Shown here piece by piece: positions 42,377 to 51,207 of a stretch of DNA of 60,774 nucleotides (position 1 is the first letter of the stretch; each line of letters begins with the position of its first letter). The notes beneath the pieces were generated by a model. It was not told the origin of the DNA and searched no databases. It worked only from the letters and a program-made list of their open reading frames with translations. A program made the translations under genes and the position numbers. Source of the stretch: CAZUVM01 sp964623885 (GTDB lineage Bacteria; Verrucomicrobiota; Verrucomicrobiia; Limisphaerales; UBA8199); contig CAZUVM010000197.1 of the NCBI GenBank assembly GCA_964623885.1, positions 1-60,774 of the forward strand. Direction: 5' to 3'.

Positions 42377-44668
42377 GTGCTGGTCTATGCGCTGACGATT
42401 TTCCTGGGGGCGTTTCTGCTGTTTCAGGTTCAGCCGCTGCTGGGCAAGTTCATATTGCCGTGGTTTGGCGGCGGACCGGGTGTCTGGACCACATGCCTGC
42501 TTTTCTTTCAGATCCTGCTGCTGGCCGGCTACGCTTATGCCCACGCGACGAGCCGGTTTCTGGCGCCGCGGCGGCAGGCTGTCGTCCACCTGCTGCTCTT
42601 GGTAGCGGCGGTGGCCCTGCTGCCAATTATTCCCAGCGATGCCTGGAAACCGATGGCGACTGGCAATCCCACTCTTCAGATCCTCTTGCTGCTCAGTGGG
42701 TGCGTCGGGGTTCCATACTTTGTCTTGTCGACCACAGGCCCATTATTGCAACACTGGTTCAGCCGCACCAATCCCGGCGTCTCGCCCTATCGACTTTATG
42801 CTCTTTCCAATGTTGGGTCATTGCTGGCCCTGCTCAGCTACCCGATCTATTTTGAGACTCACTTTAGCCGTCGGGTACAAGCGAGTCTCTGGGCCGGAAG
42901 CCTGATTCTCTACGCGATCAGCTGCGGGTTTTGCGCCCTGCGCCTTTGGCGCCTTACTCCAAGCGCTTCGAACCAAGCACCCACCATCCAGCATCCAGTA
43001 TCCGTCATTCCGCATCCCGCATCCCGCATCCAATATCCCTCCTGGCTCCTGCTCCCCGCTTGCGCCTCGCTCCTCTTGCTCGCGACCACAAACAAACTAT
43101 GCCAGGACGTAGCCGTCGTGCCCTTTCTGTGGATCGTGCCGCTCGCGCTGTACCTATTGAGCTTCATTATCTGTTTCGACAGCCCACGTTGGTACCATCG
43201 CCTGCTCTTCACACCTTTGTTGGTCGTCGCGCTCATCGGCTTTTGCTGGGCGCTCGCTCACGGGTCAGATTGGTCACTTTGGAGACAGATCTTGGTTTAT
43301 TGCGGGAGTCTCTTCGTTTGCTGCATGGTGTGCCATGGCGAGCTTTACCGGCTTCGGCCGGCGCCGGAGCGTTTGACCGGTTTTTATCTCGCCATTGCTG
43401 CAGGCGGCGCATTGGGCGGATTGTTCGTGGCGGTGATTGCGCCCATGATTTTCTCAAACTATTACGAATTGCATTGGGGTGTGTTCCTGTGCGGTATTCT
43501 GTTCCTAATTGTTTGGGCCTGGCCTGGCACAGCAGTTGGAAATGTGGAAACGCAACCAAGTGCGAATGAAGCCAATTACACGGAAGTGGATCGAATTGAG
43601 CCTGCTGTTTCGACGAGTGGCGGTGGTGCATTGCTTGTACAAAGCGTCGTAAATCACAGCGGGGTTGGCAGCGCGACGCTGCCAAAACCCGCAGGCGGGG
43701 ACGTCCAAGCTACACGTGTTTCATGGCCCTTGGATTGCATCCGCACTTATTATTTTGTCCTTCGCACTTCGCCCTCTTTCCGCTGGCTCATCACGGCAGC
43801 CCTGACAGGGGGCATCGTTTTCCTGGGCCGCAATCTTTGGGGACAGGCGCGGCACGCTAAGGAAGGCGCGGTCTCTTCCACACGGAATTTTTATGGCGTA
43901 TTAAGTGTGTTCGAATACCGCAAGAACGAGCCGAAAGGTCGTAACTACCTGCTGCTCCATGGCCGGATTACGCATGGGTTTCAATTTGTCGATCCGGTTC
44001 AGGCCACCTGGCCGGTAAGCTATTACGGCGAAGGCAGCGGCGTTAATCTGGCTTGGAACGCACTCCCGCTTGCATCTCGACGTCTCGGAGTCGTCGGCCT
44101 CGGCACCGGCACGCTGGCCTCGTTTGCGCGCCCAGGCGATTACGTCCGATTCTACGAAATCAACCCTGAAGTCAGGCGGCTCGCGACTTCGCAATTCACC
44201 TATGTTAGCAACTGCTCGGGCCGAGTCGAAATTGCCCTCGGCGATGCGCGCCTCACCATGGAAAAGGAATCCCCGCAGCAATTCGACCTGCTTGCCCTGG
44301 ATGCCTTCAGCAGCGATTCAATTCCCGTCCACCTTCTAACGCGCGAGGCTTTTGCGCTTTATCGGCGGCACCTCAAACCCAACGGCGTCATTGCCGTTCA
44401 CATCTCCAATCATTTCCTCAACCTCGAACCGGTGGTAATGAATCTCGCGCGCGAATTCAATTACCGTGCCGCCATTATTGATACGGATGAAAATGACGAA
44501 CGATGGTGGCTCTACGCGTCCACTTGGGTTTTGCTAAGCCAAAACCGCACCCTGCTCGATGCGCCGGCGATTAGCCAAGCTGCCACGGCCCCATCGACAA
44601 AAGGCCCGTCCATCCCACTGTGGACCGACGACTTCGCCAGTTTGTACCAAATCCTTAAACGCGATTGA
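42377..44668 (+). CDS. Fused MFS-like membrane protein / spermidine synthase-like domain
   Basis: 763 aa. About ten membrane helices fill residues 1-400 and 470-490, then a spermidine synthase/SAM-type domain covers ~540-760: LGVVGLGTGTLASF, VRFYEINPEV, ALGDARLTMEKESPQQFDLLALDAFSSDSIPVHLLT. This architecture is common in Verrucomicrobiota, Acidobacteria and Proteobacteria; polyamine synthesis is not proven for it. Two foreign repeats are embedded in frame: a CATCC-type heptamer array (42984-43038, giving IQHPVSVIPHPASRIQYPS) in a loop, and a palindrome (43665-43713, giving VGSATLPKPAGGDVQAT) in a second loop. The start is near 42377; a better ATG is not visible. Confidence 0.85.
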   Translation: MLVYALTIFLGAFLLFQVQPLLGKFILPWFGGGPGVWTTCLLFFQILLLAGYAYAHATSRFLAPRRQAVVHLLLLVAAVALLPIIPSDAWKPMATGNPTLQILLLLSGCVGVPYFVLSTTGPLLQHWFSRTNPGVSPYRLYALSNVGSLLALLSYPIYFETHFSRRVQASLWAGSLILYAISCGFCALRLWRLTPSASNQAPTIQHPVSVIPHPASRIQYPSWLLLPACASLLLLATTNKLCQDVAVVPFLWIVPLALYLLSFIICFDSPRWYHRLLFTPLLVVALIGFCWALAHGSDWSLWRQILVYCGSLFVCCMVCHGELYRLRPAPERLTGFYLAIAAGGALGGLFVAVIAPMIFSNYYELHWGVFLCGILFLIVWAWPGTAVGNVETQPSANEANYTEVDRIEPAVSTSGGGALLVQSVVNHSGVGSATLPKPAGGDVQATRVSWPLDCIRTYYFVLRTSPSFRWLITAALTGGIVFLGRNLWGQARHAKEGAVSSTRNFYGVLSVFEYRKNEPKGRNYLLLHGRITHGFQFVDPVQATWPVSYYGEGSGVNLAWNALPLASRRLGVVGLGTGTLASFARPGDYVRFYEINPEVRRLATSQFTYVSNCSGRVEIALGDARLTMEKESPQQFDLLALDAFSSDSIPVHLLTREAFALYRRHLKPNGVIAVHISNHFLNLEPVVMNLAREFNYRAAIIDTDENDERWWLYASTWVLLSQNRTLLDAPAISQAATAPSTKGPSIPLWTDDFASLYQILKRD
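42984..43038. repeat. CATCCNR heptamer array inside the MFS/spermidine synthase-like gene
   Basis: About eight units of CATCCAG, TATCCGT, CATCCCG and CATCCAA with a 7-base period. The run stays in frame and encodes a polar loop between two predicted membrane helices. Its unit differs from the CCGAARN family in the Bat operon but has the same period. Confidence 0.7.
43665..43713. repeat. Dispersed palindromic repeat, copy 2 (inverted, in coding sequence)
   Basis: TTGGCAGCGCGACGCTGCCAA is a hairpin, followed by CCCGCAGGCGGGGACGTCC and GCTAC. The reverse complement matches the copy at 28378-28423 over most of its length. It is translated as part of a soluble loop of the 763-aa membrane protein. 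Confidence 0.65.
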
Positions 44669-44684
44669 CGATTGACATTGGCTA

Positions 44685-45611
44685 GTGACTCTTCTACGTC
44701 GTCCCTGTCCAAACTTCTGGATGAGGCAAACGACGGATGGAAAAAGATCGATCCTGGAAGCTCAAACCGGCGCCGGGTTTACATTGATTGAACTCCTGGT
44801 GGTCATTGCGATTATCGCTGTTCTGGCGGGACTTTTGCTTCCGGCACTCTCTCGAGCCAAAGCACAGAGCCGAAACGCCGCATGCAAGAACAACCTGCAC
44901 CAGATCGGGCTCGGGTTGGCCATGTACGTTTCCGACACGGGCCGGTATCCGCCGCACAACGACTGGGAGACGCTCCAGGTTTGGATGGCTCGGCTCTATC
45001 CGTTTTATCCACTCGCCTGGACTAACCACAGCTGGCATTGCCCGACTTATATCGCCAACAACGGCATGGCCGTGTTTTGGGCCACGAACACGGCCGAACG
45101 TTGGAACGGCGCGCGCTGGTGGACGAGTTATTCCTACAATAACAATGGCATCATCGGTAACGGCTGGACCGGTTGGGCGGAATCGCCGGTCGCAGGCTTG
45201 CGGGGAAAGCTGGGCCTCGGAGGACGGCCGCCGATGGTCGCTCGCGAACCCGAAGTGGCCGCCCCCAGCCAAATGTATGCGGTAGCCGATGCGCGATCGT
45301 ACCGGCGCACATCCGGCCCGGGCTGGTTTCCAATCGAAACGCCCAACGCGGCGCTCGGCCTTTATGCCATGACACCCTGGCTGAACGCGTGGCATTGGGA
45401 CAACTCACTGCAGTCGCTTAGAGAATTGGATCCGCCTCACGAGCAAGGCTACAACATGCTGTTCTGCGATGGCCACATTATCCTGGTGAAGCGTAATGAT
45501 TACTTCTATCCACCGCGAACAGCACACAATTGGAATCGGGACAATCAGGCGCATGAGGAGGCCTGGGCGCCCAGGAGTTGGTGGGTAGTCCAGCCAGCGG
45601 GCGCAAATTAA
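44685..45611 (+). CDS. Prepilin-type N-terminal cleavage/methylation domain protein (second)
   Basis: 308 aa from ATG 44685; ATG 44721 is an alternative that shortens the leader to a more usual length. The prepilin signal GAGFTLIELLVVIAIIAVLAGLLLPAL is followed by the ALSRAKAQSRNAACKNNLHQIGLGLAMY helix typical of Verrucomicrobial pseudopilin-like proteins. The C-terminal H-x9-DG-type motif is YNMLFCDGHIILVKRND. It has little similarity to the first prepilin protein in the globular part. It begins 17 bases after the membrane fusion gene. Its role in secretion or on the surface is unknown. Confidence 0.87.
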   Translation: MTLLRRPCPNFWMRQTTDGKRSILEAQTGAGFTLIELLVVIAIIAVLAGLLLPALSRAKAQSRNAACKNNLHQIGLGLAMYVSDTGRYPPHNDWETLQVWMARLYPFYPLAWTNHSWHCPTYIANNGMAVFWATNTAERWNGARWWTSYSYNNNGIIGNGWTGWAESPVAGLRGKLGLGGRPPMVAREPEVAAPSQMYAVADARSYRRTSGPGWFPIETPNAALGLYAMTPWLNAWHWDNSLQSLRELDPPHEQGYNMLFCDGHIILVKRNDYFYPPRTAHNWNRDNQAHEEAWAPRSWWVVQPAGAN

Positions 45612-45652
45612 CGGCCGCAAAGTTCGCGTCCGGCCTGGCAGGCCATGGCGCC

Positions 45653-46204
45653 TCAAAGCGCTTGTTGCTTCACTAAAACGAATACTTCGCCGTTTGCATC
45701 CTTCTGCGCGACCACCTGTTTGCCAAACGTAACAAAAAACGTCACGGTCAGTCCCTCCTGGCGTTGTTGAAGGCTGCGCGACTGGCCAGGACCGCTCACG
45801 GTGTAGGGAATGCTGCGCCCGAGGAACAGCTGCAGTTGGCCCCTCTCGGAATTGAGCACTTTGAGGTTCCCATTGAGTGTCACTGGTATTTGCCAGGCGG
45901 CCTCCTCAGATTTCCCGGTGCCAGGCAGCGAAGAACTCAATTGGAAGTTTCCCTCGCCGGTTAGTATCTCGATGGAACCACTGTTCCCATTGGTTTCTTT
46001 CCATTCGACACGCACCACATAATTTGCCGGGGCGTTGGTTTGTTCTGGAGCAAGGCGTGGGCCAGGCATGCCAGGCCCGGGCCGGGGCATCATGGGTTGC
46101 GGCATCACCGGTTGTGCAGAAGCAGGCCAGGCAATGGCGGCCATCAATACGAGCGCCAACGCCGCCCTTTTTGCTACACCAAGGCTAACATGCGAATTAT
46201 TCAT
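45653..46204 (-). CDS. Secreted protein of unknown function
   Basis: 183 aa from ATG 46204, which starts a good signal peptide (VAKRAALALVLMAAIAWPASAQ); upstream open frame to 46291 is unlikely. A Pro/Met-rich stretch (PVMPQPMMPRPGPGMPGPR) follows the cleavage site. The rest is a beta-rich domain (YVVRVEWKETNGNSGSIEILTGEGNF; GQLQLFLGRSIPYTV; VTFFVTFGKQVVAQKDANGEVFVLVKQQ) resembling the small curli/secretin-assisting beta folds, with no motif I can name. It converges with the prepilin gene and diverges from the CE15 gene. Confidence 0.65.
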   Translation of the reverse strand: MNNSHVSLGVAKRAALALVLMAAIAWPASAQPVMPQPMMPRPGPGMPGPRLAPEQTNAPANYVVRVEWKETNGNSGSIEILTGEGNFQLSSSLPGTGKSEEAAWQIPVTLNGNLKVLNSERGQLQLFLGRSIPYTVSGPGQSRSLQQRQEGLTVTFFVTFGKQVVAQKDANGEVFVLVKQQAL

Positions 46205-46428
46205 TTTAGCATTTCCACTGATTCGAGGTTTCCGTTCCGATCCATCTCCTAACATCGATTTGACGAGGCCAACAGGCATATATTCAGCCATTCAAACCAC
46301 CGGCCTGCCGCTCGCACGGGGTTGTTCGCCGCCGCCGAGGCAAATCGGTTTCGGTACTGGGAGGAGCAGCGGGGCAGAAAAAGGGTTCCCTTAGTCCACA
46401 ATTTGGTTTAGAGCTTGCCGAGTTGGCT

Positions 46429-47586
46429 ATGCAGCGACTCATTGCCTCGTTGATATATTGTACGGCGGCGGTATTCGTCAGCGGTGCGGAGCTGAACCTT
46501 CCGGATCCGCTCGTGATGCACAGCGGCGAAAAGGCGATCTCCACGGAAATCTGGCGCAGCAAGCGCCGTCCGGAGATTTTGGAATTGTTTCGCGAGAACG
46601 TCTACGGCCGAGCGCCGGTGGGACGTCCACAAGACATGAAGTTCGCCGTGACCGATTTGTCGGAAGATGCTCTTGACGGAAAGGCCCGCCGCAAATTGGT
46701 AACTATCTCTTATCGCGGTCCCGGAGGGGAGGGCGCGATTCACCTGGTCCTGTTTGTGCCTAAAAATGCACGCGAACCGGCGCCGTGTTTTTTGCTCATC
46801 TGCAATCGCGGGCAGGAGAACATCGATCCGACTCGCAAGGTCAAAAGCCCTTTCTGGCCGGCGGAGCAAATTGTGGCGCGCGGGTTTGCAGCCGCCGTGT
46901 TCCTTAATGCCGACGTAGCGCCGGACAAGGACGACGGGTTCAGCAGCGGGGTTCATAAGATTTTCGCGCCGGCGGACGGACGGAAACCTGACTCCTGGGG
47001 AACGATCGCTGCCTGGAGTTGGGGCGCCAGCCGCGTGATGGATTACCTGGAGACCGACAAGGACATTGATGTCAAGCGAGTCGCGGTCGTGGGCCATTCA
47101 CGTGGTGGCAAGGCGGCGCTTTGGGCCGGCGCCGAGGATGAGCGATTTGCAATGATGGTGAGCAATGAGTCAGGCAGCACGGGCGCGGCATTGGCACGCG
47201 GCAAGGGCGGGGAGCATATTCAGGATATTAACGCACATTTCCCGTACTGGTTTTGCCAGAATTACAAGCGCTACAACAATCGCGAGCAGGATCTGCCGGT
47301 GGACCAGCACATGCTGCTGGCGCTCGCCGCGCCGCGATTGCTCTACGTGGCCAGCGCCAGCGAAGACGCCTGGTCCGATCCTAAGGCGGAATTCCAGTCC
47401 GCCGTTGCCGCCGGGCCAGTGTACCGCCTTTTCGGAACGGATGGTGTTTCCTCAAATCAGATGCCCAAACCCGAGGCGCCATTGCAGGCCGGGCACATCG
47501 GCTACCATCTGCGCACCGGCAAGCACAACCTAACCGAATACGATTGGGACAGGTTTATGGACTTTGCAAAGAAGCACGGATGGTAG
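46429..47586 (+). CDS. CE15-family glucuronoyl esterase-like protein
   Basis: 385 aa, signal peptide IASLIYCTAAVFVSGA. Cleaves (by family) ester bonds between lignin alcohols and 4-O-methyl-glucuronic acid on xylan. The nucleophile motif is VVGHSRGGKAALWAG (GxSRxGK), the flanking SNESGSTGAALARGKGGE segment matches CE15, and the His lies in GYHLRTGKHNLTEYDW. Typical CE15 length. Start chosen at ATG 46429 in place of a TTG two codons earlier. It stands alone on the plus strand. It fits the glycan-degrading set downstream (GH29, GH26), though these are 9 kb away. Confidence 0.85.
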   Translation: MQRLIASLIYCTAAVFVSGAELNLPDPLVMHSGEKAISTEIWRSKRRPEILELFRENVYGRAPVGRPQDMKFAVTDLSEDALDGKARRKLVTISYRGPGGEGAIHLVLFVPKNAREPAPCFLLICNRGQENIDPTRKVKSPFWPAEQIVARGFAAAVFLNADVAPDKDDGFSSGVHKIFAPADGRKPDSWGTIAAWSWGASRVMDYLETDKDIDVKRVAVVGHSRGGKAALWAGAEDERFAMMVSNESGSTGAALARGKGGEHIQDINAHFPYWFCQNYKRYNNREQDLPVDQHMLLALAAPRLLYVASASEDAWSDPKAEFQSAVAAGPVYRLFGTDGVSSNQMPKPEAPLQAGHIGYHLRTGKHNLTEYDWDRFMDFAKKHGW

Positions 47587-47658
47587 GGATCGCGTGCGGC
47601 GAGGTTCCAGCAAAGGCGCCGTCACTCAAATATCAAAATAGTCACCGCAGGTTCGAGT

Positions 47659-48594
47659 TCACGCTGCAACCCGCAGCACGATTTTGCCTTGGGTATGCCC
47701 TTTTTGACTCAGTTCCTGCGCTTGGCGCGCCTGTTCGAGCGGCAGAATGGTTTGCACGTCTACTTTCACTTTGCCGGCCAGGACCAGCTCGGCGATGCGG
47801 GTAAGTTGATCGCCGCGAGCGTGGTCGCAGCGCAGGAACACGCCGCGCACATTGCGAGCGGAAGCTGCGTCAGCCGGTGGCGGCTGCACAATCGAGACAA
47901 GAATGCCGCCCGGTTTGAGGACCTGCCATGAGCGCTTTTGGGTATCGCCGCCGACAGTATCGAATACCATATCGACATCTTTCACCGCTTCTTCGAAACG
48001 GGTAGCGCGGTAGTCGATGACCTGATCGGCGCCCAAACTCCGCAAGTAATCCACATGGTGGTTGGAGGCTGTGCCGAAGACGTAAGCACCTTTCCATTTT
48101 GCGAATTGAACTGCAAAGCCGCCGACTCCGCCGGCGGCGGCATGAATCAGCACTCGCTGGCCGGTCTGGAGGTTCGCTTTATCGAAGAGCGCTTGCCAGG
48201 CGGTAAGCCCGGCAGTCGGCAACGCTGCAGCCTGCAGATGATCCAGGTCGGGCGGCTTCTCCGCCACACTGGATACATGGGCGATGGCGTACTCGGCATA
48301 GCTGCCACTTTCATCGGCCACGCTGCCAAAAGCGGCTTCCCCCACCCGAAACGTCTCAACGTCTGGGCCTAAGGCCTCCACGACGCCGGAAAAGTCAATT
48401 CCCATTATCGAAGGCAATGGAAATTGGCCCAAGTACCCCTGGCGGATCTTCCAGTCGACCGGATTCACTCCCGCGGCGTGAACCCGCACGCGCAGTTCGC
48501 CACGTCCCGGTTCGGGTTGGGGTAATTCTTCCAGGCGAAGCACCTCTGGTCCGCCGAAGCTGTGAATTCGTTCCGCCTTCATGGTCGTAGTCAT
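47659..48594 (-). CDS. NAD(P)H:quinone oxidoreductase-like (zinc-free MDR family)
   Basis: 311 aa from ATG 48594, with GGGAG five bases upstream. Medium-chain dehydrogenase/reductase of the QOR type: GVNPVDWKIRQGYLG, MGIDFSGVVEALG, the cofactor motif LIHAAAGGVGGFAVQFAKWKGAYVFGTAS, and YVFDTVGG-type VFDTVGGDTQKRSW. No zinc-binding cysteine set, as expected. It reduces quinones or enones with NADPH in the cytoplasm; the substrate is unknown. It diverges from the second threonine synthase with a 75-base shared upstream region. Confidence 0.88.
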   Translation of the reverse strand: MTTTMKAERIHSFGGPEVLRLEELPQPEPGRGELRVRVHAAGVNPVDWKIRQGYLGQFPLPSIMGIDFSGVVEALGPDVETFRVGEAAFGSVADESGSYAEYAIAHVSSVAEKPPDLDHLQAAALPTAGLTAWQALFDKANLQTGQRVLIHAAAGGVGGFAVQFAKWKGAYVFGTASNHHVDYLRSLGADQVIDYRATRFEEAVKDVDMVFDTVGGDTQKRSWQVLKPGGILVSIVQPPPADAASARNVRGVFLRCDHARGDQLTRIAELVLAGKVKVDVQTILPLEQARQAQELSQKGHTQGKIVLRVAA

Positions 48595-48669
48595 AATAAC
48601 TCCCTGTCGCAACTTACTCCGGCTATTCCGTATTGCCAAATCCCGGCGAGGCCGATATTCGATTGGAGC

Positions 48670-49908
48670 ATGTCAGCGAAAAAAGCATCCCTATTTGTCA
48701 CGCACCTCGAATGTGCCAATTGCGGCCAGCGGTATGAGGCCGAAGAACTTCACAACCTGTGCACCGCCTGCCAGAAACCGCTCTGGGTGCGGTACGATCT
48801 TGCCGCGGTGAAGAAGGCCTTTCCGAAAAAGGCGCTCTTTGGACGGCCGCCCACAATCTGGCGGTACCTGGAATTGCTGCCGATGCGCGACCCGACAAAT
48901 ATTGTGTCGCTGACCGAAACCATCACACCCATCCTGGAGGTGAAGCGCCTGGCAACGGAGTTCGGGCTCGAGCATTTATACGTTAAGGACGAAAGCCGGC
49001 TGCCCACCGGCAGCTTCAAAGCACGCGGGATGGCGATGGCCATCTCGAAAGCGAAGGAGTTGGGAGTGACAAGAGTGGCGGCTCCCACGGCGGGCAACGC
49101 GGGCGGCGCAATGGCCGCGTATGCGGCGCGCGCCGGCATGGAATCCTACGTGTTCATGCCGGAAGACACACCGATCATTAATAAAAAGGAATGTTATCTG
49201 ACCGGCGCGAAGACTTTCCTGGTGAACGGACTAATCACCGATTGTGGCCGGATCGTTGGCGAAGGCAAAAAAGTGAAGAACTGGTTCGATGTTTCGACAC
49301 TAAAGGAGCCGTATCGGATCGAGGGCAAGAAGACGATGGGTTTGGAACTGGCCGAGCAATTCGATTGGGAACTACCGGATGTCATTCTTTATCCAACCGG
49401 TGGCGGCACCGGCTTAATCGGGATGTGGAAAGCGTTTCATGAAATGGAAACGCTAGGGTGGCTGAAATCGCCAAAGAAACCTCGTATGATCTCCTGCCAA
49501 AGCGACGGCTGCGCCCCCATTAGCGTGGCCTTCGAAAAGGGAGAGCGGTTTGCGAAGAAGTTCGAGAATGCGGCAACCATTGCCAGCGGTTTACGAGTGC
49601 CGGCAGCCGTCGGCGACTTCATGATCCTGGATGCGGTCCGGCAGAGTGGTGGTGTCGCCCTCGCCGCTCCGGAGCGTGACATACCGAAATGGATGGCGAT
49701 GGCCGGCGCCCGGGAAGGCCTGGCGCTTTGTCCGGAGACCGCTGTGTGTTTTGGCGTGCTACAGATGCTCGTTGCGCGCGGGACCATCAAACCGTCCGAA
49801 CGAATCCTCATCTTCAATACCGGCGCAGCGCAGAAGTATCCCGAAGCTGTCCAGGAAAAGCTCGGACGAATAGACATTAGCCAACCGATTGACTGGGGAA
49901 AAATCTAA
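48670..49908 (+). CDS. thrC: Threonine synthase-like PLP enzyme (second copy)
   Basis: 412 aa from ATG 48670; the frame is open to 48562 but that overlaps the divergent gene. An N-terminal zinc-ribbon-like element has cysteines at 15, 18, 31 and 34. The PLP lysine is K117 in LPTGSFKARGMAM; APTAGNAGGAMAAYAARAG and YPTGGGTGLIGMWKAF follow, closer to the short threonine-synthase/threonine-deaminase-like branch than to the copy at 7549-8937. It may make threonine from phosphohomoserine or act on a related amino acid. No pathway genes adjoin it. Confidence 0.82.
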   Translation: MSAKKASLFVTHLECANCGQRYEAEELHNLCTACQKPLWVRYDLAAVKKAFPKKALFGRPPTIWRYLELLPMRDPTNIVSLTETITPILEVKRLATEFGLEHLYVKDESRLPTGSFKARGMAMAISKAKELGVTRVAAPTAGNAGGAMAAYAARAGMESYVFMPEDTPIINKKECYLTGAKTFLVNGLITDCGRIVGEGKKVKNWFDVSTLKEPYRIEGKKTMGLELAEQFDWELPDVILYPTGGGTGLIGMWKAFHEMETLGWLKSPKKPRMISCQSDGCAPISVAFEKGERFAKKFENAATIASGLRVPAAVGDFMILDAVRQSGGVALAAPERDIPKWMAMAGAREGLALCPETAVCFGVLQMLVARGTIKPSERILIFNTGAAQKYPEAVQEKLGRIDISQPIDWGKI

Positions 49909-49954
49909 TAGTCGCGAACCAGCCGGCAATGGGCGTGTTCCAGGCGTAAGGGTT

Positions 49955-50971
49955 TCAGCGTTTCGGATTCTGCTCGGGACGAAACCACACTTTACCGGCG
50001 GCGAAATCGATTAGCGCACCGTGGCCGGTAAGCAGATCTGATCCGAACAGGCCCTGGACATCGGCAACCGCGCCTCCCGATTTCCCGATTTTCCAAGCGC
50101 TGAGATCGGCCACTCCGAAATACACCTGCTTCCAGGTTCGTTCGCCCGCCTGAAGGGACTTCAAAATTGCAACACGCGCCTGGTGGTTGCCTATGTTTCC
50201 AAATCCAGTGATGGTGCCGACCGCGTCACCTTGAGAAATTGTATTGGAGTTAATGTCCTTGACGTTAAGCGCAACCAGACCCAGGCGCTTGAACTGGCTT
50301 TCATCCAGCAAACTGAAAGTAGCACCAGTATCAACGCCAAGACGGACAGATTGGGCATTAATCGAAACATCGATCGTCATCAATTCATGCCGGTCGGTGG
50401 AAACGTCCGCAAACCCGCTGCGCCTCAGGGTCTTCGCGAGAGCCGTGGCCTGGTCTGGCGAAGGACTGGTGCCACGGAAGTAGATGCGCGCTGCGCCACA
50501 GTCGATGATACAGAAATTGCGAACCAAAAAATCAAGCCCCAGGATGCCGTCGAACGCCTGGGGAATTGAATTCATTTTCAATTCGTTCGGCCACGCAGGC
50601 TGATTGACGAATTGCGAGCGTCCGATCAGCAGCTTGTCCATTACAAAAACCGAAGGCCCGCTTATTTTACCGAGAAGGCGATCCTCCAAAACAACTCCCA
50701 TCTCGCCCACGGTCTTCAGACCCGGAACGCTGCGCGGCCTGAGGCAGGTATAGGCACCTGTATCGACGAGGAACAGGAGGCTCCGGCCCCGAAGTTCCCC
50801 TGTAAGCAAGAGTTTGTTTTGCTCGCCACGCTTACAATGCTCGGACTCGTATTGCAATCGCTGAAGATATTGTTCGAGGCCATCCGGCGCTGGAGAGCCA
50901 CGGATTGCCGGAGGCATAACGGAAAAGCAGAGCAGCGCCGGGATAGCTAGAAGCGCAAGACGATTTGGCAT
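49955..50971 (-). CDS. Exported two-domain retropepsin-like aspartic protease
   Basis: 338 aa from ATG 50971, with a signal peptide (LALLAIPALLCFSVMPPAI). Two active-site motifs in one chain: LLFLVDTGAYTCL near the N-terminal third and VRLGVDTGATFSLLD in the second half. Each is followed by a family-typical Ile/Leu-Gly motif (FDGILGLDFLVRN; VQGLFGSDLLTGHGALIDF). This is a gag-like pair fused into a pepsin-type monomer, unlike the one-motif protein at 8959-9387. Periplasmic or secreted. Substrate unknown. It converges with threonine synthase and diverges from the FnIII protein gene. Confidence 0.8.
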   Translation of the reverse strand: MPNRLALLAIPALLCFSVMPPAIRGSPAPDGLEQYLQRLQYESEHCKRGEQNKLLLTGELRGRSLLFLVDTGAYTCLRPRSVPGLKTVGEMGVVLEDRLLGKISGPSVFVMDKLLIGRSQFVNQPAWPNELKMNSIPQAFDGILGLDFLVRNFCIIDCGAARIYFRGTSPSPDQATALAKTLRRSGFADVSTDRHELMTIDVSINAQSVRLGVDTGATFSLLDESQFKRLGLVALNVKDINSNTISQGDAVGTITGFGNIGNHQARVAILKSLQAGERTWKQVYFGVADLSAWKIGKSGGAVADVQGLFGSDLLTGHGALIDFAAGKVWFRPEQNPKR

Positions 50972-51207
50972 AAATGGACTTACATAACTACAGGCATACA
51001 TCTTTCCACCCGCTTTATCTGGCGGAAGATCTTATTGACCAAGCAGGGATTTCACAACTGCGATCCACGACCGACTCGTCGGGCTTGGCTGGAGACCATG
51101 CCATGTTTTGTCGGACAAACACCGACACCGATCCTTCACAAAAGTCGACGGCAGAAAAGGAACCGGGCCGATTCTCAGGGTTGCGCGGAGGATTCAGGGT
51201 AAGGTCA

